Shown here in pieces: positions 59,301-64,000 of a stretch of DNA of 64,000 nt (its first letter is position 1; each line of letters starts with the position of its first letter). Under the pieces are notes generated by a model, which did not search any database, had not been told where the DNA came from, and saw only the letters and a program-made list of their open reading frames with translations. Made by a program: the position numbers and the translations under genes. The stretch comes from Cyclina sinensis (Eukaryota; Mollusca; Bivalvia; Venerida; Veneridae): the NCBI GenBank assembly GCA_012932295.1, contig JAAONU010000004.1, positions 26,328,304 to 26,392,303 on the forward strand, in the 5' to 3' direction.

Positions 59301-61464
59301 GGTTCCTTGATGGAAGTCTGTACAATTATGAATGTTGAGGATCAATCAAAGCGATTTGATTTGTCAATGTATCTGTGAACTGTTTGAAAAATTTGTTCGT
59401 TTACGGAAGTTCTGCGTTGCCAAAGAGGATAGTTTTAGAGAGATCTGACAGTGAGTACCTGTGACATTTAACAAGTCTTGGCGAAAATTCTGATACCGTG
59501 GGCACTCAAGAAAAAAATGGAAAGCTGTCTCCCTCTGACCACATTCACATAGGGGAGAATTGATAATATTCTTTGAGTAAAGATCATCCGATAGTGAGCT
59601 GCAATTGGTTCGAAGACGTGTGTACACTATCTGAGACTTGCGTTTGCCAAAGTAGAAGTAAGCTGGTACTTTCGATGGTAGGAATAAGGCCATTTTGAAT
59701 GAAGACAGGGTTGGAGAATTACGAACATCATCAGGAAGGTCATTGTATGCTCGAGTTGTAGAAGGTAGAAAAGAGGCGTAGTGTAAAGTTGTTCGAGCGT
59801 TTGGAACCCTGAAGTCATCTTGATTACGTAGGTTGTATGTTGGGTTCTGAACCTGTTGCGGACACATATTAGACAGATATTGAGGGACAACGTTATGGTG
59901 CATTTTGTAATACAGGATTAACTTGTGAGTAACTTCAAGTGTCTCCCAACCAACTTCACTCAAAAGCTTTGCAATTGACACTAATTTTGTAGTACCTGAT
60001 CCAGTATTTCACAAATTTCCTTCATGTACACAATCTTTAGACAGGTAGTCTGCTTCAGGAGAATTATAATCAAACAGAACATATTGTGAGGAAACTGTCA
60101 AGCGTGCACAGTTAAAAAAACACTTTAAATATCATAAAAACTCTCACAAAATAAAAAGAGAATATAATTGTGTTTTATCAATCAAAGTCAGTGTTTATTG
60201 GTGAACACTTTTCTTTATATTTGAAATGTCAGTGCAAGAAAGAAAAAATCGATTTACATAGTGGTTATGGCATCGGTTTTTCTAGTTCCTACATGTACTG
60301 CGCTACGTGTATTTAAGAACTGGACAAGTTTGGGAACCAGCAGAGTACCTGTCGATTTGTAAAATATTGGAGTTTCGTTACGAGTTTTGTTGGCAAACAA
60401 GGATAAACAGGTATTTAGAGTTAAATGAAGATAAATCATTTCTGCGTCGCATGACATCAGTATTGTATCTGATATACATTGAACGAGAAAAATACGCGAT
60501 GTAAATCAACGCGTGTTGAATGTTTACATATGACAAACATTTATATCTTTATTTATATATATATATATAAATAAATATATAAATATATATATATAAGGCA
60601 TTACAGTGAATTATAGCAATTATTGAAACGTTCTCAGACAGGCACCAAAGTTTGTATATGAGTACCTTATGGCTTCGCATGTGTGAAACAAGTACAATTT
60701 CTTTATCATAAGTGTCTGTGGGTTGTTCATATTGTGAAGCGAACTTGTTTTACATTTCTAGGTCAATCAATTTGAAACGTAGTGTGCATGTTCACCTGTA
60801 AGTGTAGATGTACGTGACTTGTTTTTCGTTCATGCCAATGCCTGCTCTGTTGTTTTACAGCCTGTTACAGCAAAATCCTTTGACGCAAACTACGTCCAGA
60901 TTTATAAGAGTTTGTGTGTGTGCGTGACGCATTTTAAATAACCTCCTTTCCTCTAACAAGGCGGTCTGGCAGGGGTATACATCATATCCAGTGATAGCTC
61001 TAGTTTTCATCAATTTTCACTCTATTCTGATTTCCTTTTTCTTAAAACTTCTTTAAGTATATCTCAGAGGCTTGGGGAAATAATTGTTTCAAATTTTTCT
61101 TGCAGCAACAACATGCATTGACGATGCAAAAGTAGACTGCGCATACATGAACGCTATGTTTAATATATGCAAAGACATTCACCATTCAAAATCAGTGTGC
61201 CCTAAATTTTGTGGATTGTGCAATTTAGGTGAGTCGTAAAAATCTGGCTAACTTTTAAAATCTTGAATAAGCTTACCGTCATGATTTGAATTTCAACAAA
61301 TATTCCTAGTAAAATACTCATTTATAGTTCTAATTATGTCACTTTTTCACAATATAACCCTAAGGTTTTTATCTGCATTTCGTGAACTCAAATCCATAGT
61401 GTGAAGAATGTCGTCAAATTCCATTGCTCTTAGTGTGTCGTTTTTTGTATTTTTATGTTTTTGT

Positions 61465-61523
<59 letters not shown>

Positions 61524-62681
61524 TTGTCGTTCGTAATAAAAGACGTTTAAGTAAAACACTTTAAAACACTTAGGAGGTTCAAACTGTTATCTCTGTCGAT
61601 TAAATCGGAAGGGAGATATTGAATTGTCGTTTTCCGTCCGTCCTACCGTCCGGATCCATATTTTGTAACTGGTTGTTTAGATTGTAATGAAACTTGGCAT
61701 GAATGTATATATTAATAAGGAAATGATGCATTTTAAATGCCATTAAAAACCACCTGCTTTTAAATTTTTAGTTATGACCCTGTGTTACTTTTAAAACCCA
61801 CTTTAAGACAAAAATTGCCGTTGTTTCGTTGCTTTTTGAGAATGTTTTGACATCTTTTCTGTAAAAACGATGTTAGTTACCATAAGAGCTATTTCTGCTT
61901 AGCTTAGCTCAATGTTTTGGGCATAGATTCGTTACAGATAAAGATATCAAACTAATTTTTCTCTCAAATTTCAAAGTTTAGGATCTATGTAAAAGATTGA
62001 TAATACTTAGCAGCCTCAATCCAAGGATTTGTACCATTCGGCGGGGGATATCAGTTCAACAAATTTGCTTGTTGTGTCGCCTGACTTTAGTCATACTTAA
62101 TTCTTGTCATAACTTGAAATGTATTGAAGGTATTAACTTGAAACTTCATAGGTGAATAGATCTCACTGTGGTCCTTTGTTTAAGAAACATAACTCTCTTG
62201 TGCAAAATTTTTGAGTAATTGCCCTTTGTAATTTTTCATACTTAATTCTAGTCCGGGGCCTCTAAATTCCCCATTCCATAGAAAAAAGTTAAATAACTGG
62301 TATGGTATCGTCACACGACACGTCCAACTCGCGGAGTTCTAATTATTTTTTAATGTGACTGGTTTTAGGTTATCTTGCTTTTTTGAAAAATCCGGATAAT
62401 TGCATATGATACAAGCAAAGGTAATCAAAATAAGACTTGTAATAATTTACAATGACTGGTCTTTCGTAACTACTTACACGTTGTAAATGAGTACTTTGCC
62501 TTAACATCAGTTGACGGGAACTGGGCCGAATGGTCACTGTGGTCAGCCTGTGATGTAACGTGTGAAAAGGGTATACAGACGAGAAAACGGACTTGTACAA
62601 ACCCTTCTCCTGCTAACAAAGGTCTTGATTGTGTAGGAAATTCTACAGATATAAAGGAATGCACAAAGCAACTATGTCCAA
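53348..62681 (+). CDS. Secreted LU (three-finger) - ShK - TSP1 protein, 5' end missing
   Basis: Exons: 53348-53389, 53854-53933, 54083-54151, 54473-54587, 61106-61228 and 62511-62681, all with AG/GT borders and compatible phases (the last three introns are phase 1). The first exon encodes a hydrophobic stretch (VSVVLLFVTTRGI), probably most of a signal peptide; the ATG must lie upstream. The next three encode an LU domain starting LECYQC and ending CHECCSTERCNN, with the CC...CN hallmark. Exon five encodes a six-Cys ShK domain (TTCIDDAKVDC ... VCPKFCGLC). Exon six encodes a TSP1 repeat (WAEWSLWSACDVTC ... LCP). After 62681 either splicing continues or a read-through gives a stop within four codons. 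It should be an extracellular or GPI/matrix protein; the ligand is unknown. Confidence 0.82.
56262..56590 (+). repeat. Left arm of a large inverted repeat around the Tigger element
   Basis: Contains 'ccacagacacttgtggtaaa', 'gcctgtctgagaacgtttca', 'cttataaagatataaatgtt', 'aacacgcgttg' and 'tgatgtcatgcgacgcagaa'. Each recurs inverted in 60358-60720. The identity by eye is high, roughly 85-90%. Confidence 0.85.
56643..59091 (-). mobile_element. Tigger/pogo DNA transposon, apparently complete
   Basis: Inverted ends CAGTAAACTCC, followed at both ends by related cgctt-taa-gatat sequence, bound 2449 bp. The flanks are TA on both sides (56641-56642, 59092-59093), the expected target duplication. Subterminal 'tatcgatatatccg' motifs cluster at both ends (56680-56705 and 58940-59075) and could be transposase binding sites. 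The single transposase frame is uninterrupted, so the copy is young and may be capable of moving. It lies in a large intron of the LU-ShK-TSP1 gene, opposite to its direction. Confidence 0.92.
57052..58653 (-). CDS. Tigger/pogo transposase, intact
   Basis: 533 residues. Residues 5-60 form a CENP-B-type helix-turn-helix (KRKRKILDIETKYKLIQEI... KKQDIANDFGI); 75-140 a second CENP-B/Tc5-type DNA-binding domain (ending FIERFKNRHGIS). The DDE catalytic core has NIDETG (Asp175), LLFVDNCPAHP (Asp280) and QPCDQGI (Asp311), a DDD triad with about 30 residues between the last two, as in pogo elements. An acidic Ser-rich tail follows from about 390 and the last residues are basic (KRQTKLTEFFRQ). Length is normal for the family. 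It catalyses cut-and-paste transposition in the nucleus. No stop or frameshift is present. Confidence 0.95.
   Translation of the reverse strand: MNMSEKRKRKILDIETKYKLIQEINLGKRKKQDIANDFGIKQNTLSSIWKNKDSVINAYETTSFSPARKRMRHASNRDIEMALFEWFKTVRSQNVPIDGPMLTRKANSLACELGMENFQATNGFIERFKNRHGISSKTLSGEGASVDNTQTENWMQSKLPSLIKDYEPKNVYNIDETGVFYKMTPNKTLEVKGTKCFGGKQSKDRITVLIGANMDGSDKLKLLIIGKFKNPRCFKNVKSLPVDYEANRRAWMNSEIFISWVKKLDKRMTREKRSILLFVDNCPAHPKIEGLKAVKLLFFPPNTTSKLQPCDQGIIFSFKRHYRSRVLDHIISCLDKHIDKQINILKAIQWFYAAWKDVTPTCIQNCFRKAGFMNQAQHEINATPQGHVSDSSDTDEFEDDDIPLAELASKWNRLRVFSDIDKNISFDDYINADENVVSVEQKSDSDIIAEVQQKLKPAETLSQSDEESDSETVDDPPPTMNEFLNAIDTCRRFVLSKSDSCDSVFGCLHELEKFSVEIGKAKRQTKLTEFFRQ
59364..60005 (-). pseudogene. 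C-terminal fragment of a CR1/jockey-like reverse transcriptase
   Basis: About 205 codons: SIAKLLSEVGWETLEV, then FLPSTTRAYNDLP, TRLRTNCSSLSDDLYSKNI and CECGQRETAFHFFLECPRY. The last is the Cys/His zinc motif at the end of many invertebrate non-LTR reverse transcriptases. The frame continues a little upstream of the first ATG to about 60005. The catalytic domains are absent, so it is a 5'-truncated insertion. It is distinct from the L1-like element at 26-29 kb. Confidence 0.85.
60358..60720 (-). repeat. Right arm of the large inverted repeat
   Basis: Inverted partner of 56262-56590. It carries an extra AT-rich palindromic insert (60548-60597, tatttatatatatatata type) not seen in the left arm. 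Small frames here are unsupported. Confidence 0.85.
61467..61519 (+). repeat. (TA)n microsatellite
   Basis: About 26 TA units in the intron between the ShK and TSP1 exons. It makes an Ile/Tyr-repeat frame on the minus strand that is an artefact. Confidence 0.95.
61600..62275 (+). repeat. Dispersed repeat with 'ttccgtccgtcctaccgtcc' opening
   Basis: Begins 'gggagatattgaattgtcgt', then the tccgtcc run, 'gtaatgaaacttggcatgaa' and AT-rich sequence with a second 'gggggatatcagttcaac' near 62043. Related to the 2 kb and 22.5 kb repeats. Lies in the intron before the TSP1 exon. Confidence 0.55.
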
Positions 62682-62699
62682 GTAAGACATAATGTGTTT

Positions 62700-63130
62700 G
62701 GTATGTTGTTTTACTTTTTTGTCTGTAGCTTTGTCTAGTTTTACTGACAAGGCTTTTATTTTATTTTGTCGGAAGCTTGATTTAGAGAACTGACGTAACT
62801 TTAAAAAAATCTTTTGGACTGTATCGTTGTCTGTTGTTGTGACAACTTTTGTTCCTTTTTTGTATGGAGCTTTGTCAAGTGAACCGACATAACCTTTGTT
62901 CGTTTTTTGTCTGGTGTGTTTGCACATTTTTTTGTATTTCTTTATTTGTCTAAAGCTTCTTCAATTGTTCTGAAAATACTGTTGTTTCTGTTTGGGTGTA
63001 AATTTGTCTAGTGTTCTGAGATTCTTCTTTATTTTTTATATTTAGCTTTGTCTAGTGTATCGACGTAACATTTGTTTTTGTTTATCCATAGCTTTGTCTA
63101 GCGTTCTCACATTGCTATTGTTATTTTTTT
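62700..63130 (+). repeat. Degenerate tandem repeat after the TSP1 exon
   Basis: 'tagctttgtctagtgttctg' type units recur near 62722, 62864, 62948, 63005, 63040 and 63092, at spacings of about 50-80 bases with much decay. The Lys-rich minus frame 62643-62927 is the translation of this repeat and is not taken as a gene. Confidence 0.55.
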
Positions 63131-63237
63131 TTTTGCCTCAGCAGGGTTGGTAATCATGTGACCATTTGTTTGGATAGATTTGATAAAAAATGGCGGATGT
63201 TGTTATCAAAACAGGTATTTTCATCTATTTTATAATA

Positions 63238-63495
63238 TCACATACCATTACCTGACATGATAGTTAGTCCATTTTCCAGTGCACAACTTTCCGAGTATTC
63301 TTGTACCTTGCTGTCCATGCAGCGTGGTTGATTTGCAACGGTTACTCTGTCACAAATTTCACAAATTTCGAATTTCGAGGAATCAAAGCTAGGATAGAGT
63401 TTACGAATCCTGCGTGTTTTGACATATTTCTCGAAAACAAATCCCTCATTAGGCGTCTTCGTTTGTTTCAACGTATTCAATGATACTTCCTGCAC
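63238..63495 (-). other. Uncharacterised 85-codon frame
   Basis: The frame has a mixed, protein-like composition with FEICEICDRVTVANQPRCMD, including a Cys-x-x-Cys. A possible acceptor (tttcatgtgcag) lies at its start. No domain is recognised and no partner exon is found, so it may be an exon of an unknown gene, a transposon remnant or chance. Confidence 0.2.
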
Positions 63496-64000
63496 ATGAA
63501 AGTTATTAACAATATACCAGCAAGTATTTTGCCAGAATTCAGCAAAATTTGAGTGTATGGATAGGGTTTACGAACAAACTATATGGATAGATTTTACTCC
63601 CGTTTACAAATTCGGGTAAATATTTAAAATAAAATTGAATGAGGTGCTCCAGTGTACCAAGTACAGTGACATTATGTCTTGTGGATATTTAGGCGTGTTT
63701 TCATGGTATGTATATTTACCACTCTGACAAGTATGATATATGATAATTATTTACCAAATTATCATGTTGTACTTGTATCTATCCCAAATAACAATAACAA
63801 TAACCAGAAACGAGACCTTTCTCTAGGGCGCCGTTTTAATTGCCAGTTCTGTTCAAAGTAACGAAAGATTATTTTTTTGTTTTTGAGTAGAACTGGTACA
63901 TCCACTTTTATTTGCCTATAGGCAATCGGTCTTTCTATTGTATAAATGGCCTACCAGATTGCTGAATATCAATTAATTTCGTATTTTCTGGAGGGGTTGG

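Noticed and set aside
62643..62927. 94-codon Lys-rich minus-strand frame
   Set aside because: Falls on a degenerate tandem repeat and overlaps the TSP1 exon of a better-supported gene.
63190..63214. Possible first exon (ATGGCGGATGTTG, then caaaacag and a gtattt donor)
   Set aside because: Only eight codons, weak donor and no following exon in the window.

Overview
This window is animal nuclear DNA, most likely from a bivalve mollusc. It is AT-rich and intron-rich. The C-terminal exons of a conserved animal splicing factor (SMU1) lie at its left edge. It also carries repeat types I associate with bivalve genomes: elements opening with a run of 'gtccgtccgtc', long repeats opening with an 'agatcatctgagca' motif, and a tRNA-derived SINE. 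No bacterial, CRISPR or rRNA features were seen. All gene models rest on reading splice sites and reading phase by eye.

Layout. 1-1.96 kb: last two exons and 3' UTR of SMU1. 2-4.4 kb: two families of dispersed repeats. 5.1-17.4 kb (minus strand): two complete secreted EF-hand genes (here A and B) with a decayed exon of another copy between them. 17.4-23 kb: a palindrome, a 28-bp minisatellite, a 624-bp foldback element and a SINE inserted at its edge. 23-36.8 kb: a transposon graveyard, with a nearly intact L1-like retrotransposon (minus), a decayed Helentron-type rolling-circle element (plus) and a deleted mariner. 38.4-44.5 kb (plus): a third EF-hand gene (C), with a TTAA-flanked element and other repeats in its introns. 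45-53 kb: a second TTAA-flanked element, a second deleted mariner, a 33-bp tandem repeat and dispersed repeats. 53.3-62.7 kb (plus): one gene encoding a secreted LU (three-finger) - ShK - TSP1 protein. Its large intron holds an intact Tigger/pogo transposon lying between two inverted repeat arms, plus a retrotransposon fragment. 62.7-64 kb: degenerate repeats.

The most interesting content is the EF-hand family. Genes A, B and C each have five coding exons with nearly identical lengths (47, 119-134, 168, 47, 39-48 nt) and identical phases. They encode small secreted proteins of 142-144 residues with four EF-hand positions. The last exon always encodes only a short His/Cys tail (HPCG-x-HGH-x-x-C). 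A and B share promoter-like sequence and all three appear to have a short non-coding first exon. The copies differ in which calcium loops remain canonical, which suggests divergence after duplication. I know of no described function for this tail. The LU-ShK-TSP1 gene is the second notable item, because I do not recall this domain combination as a known family.
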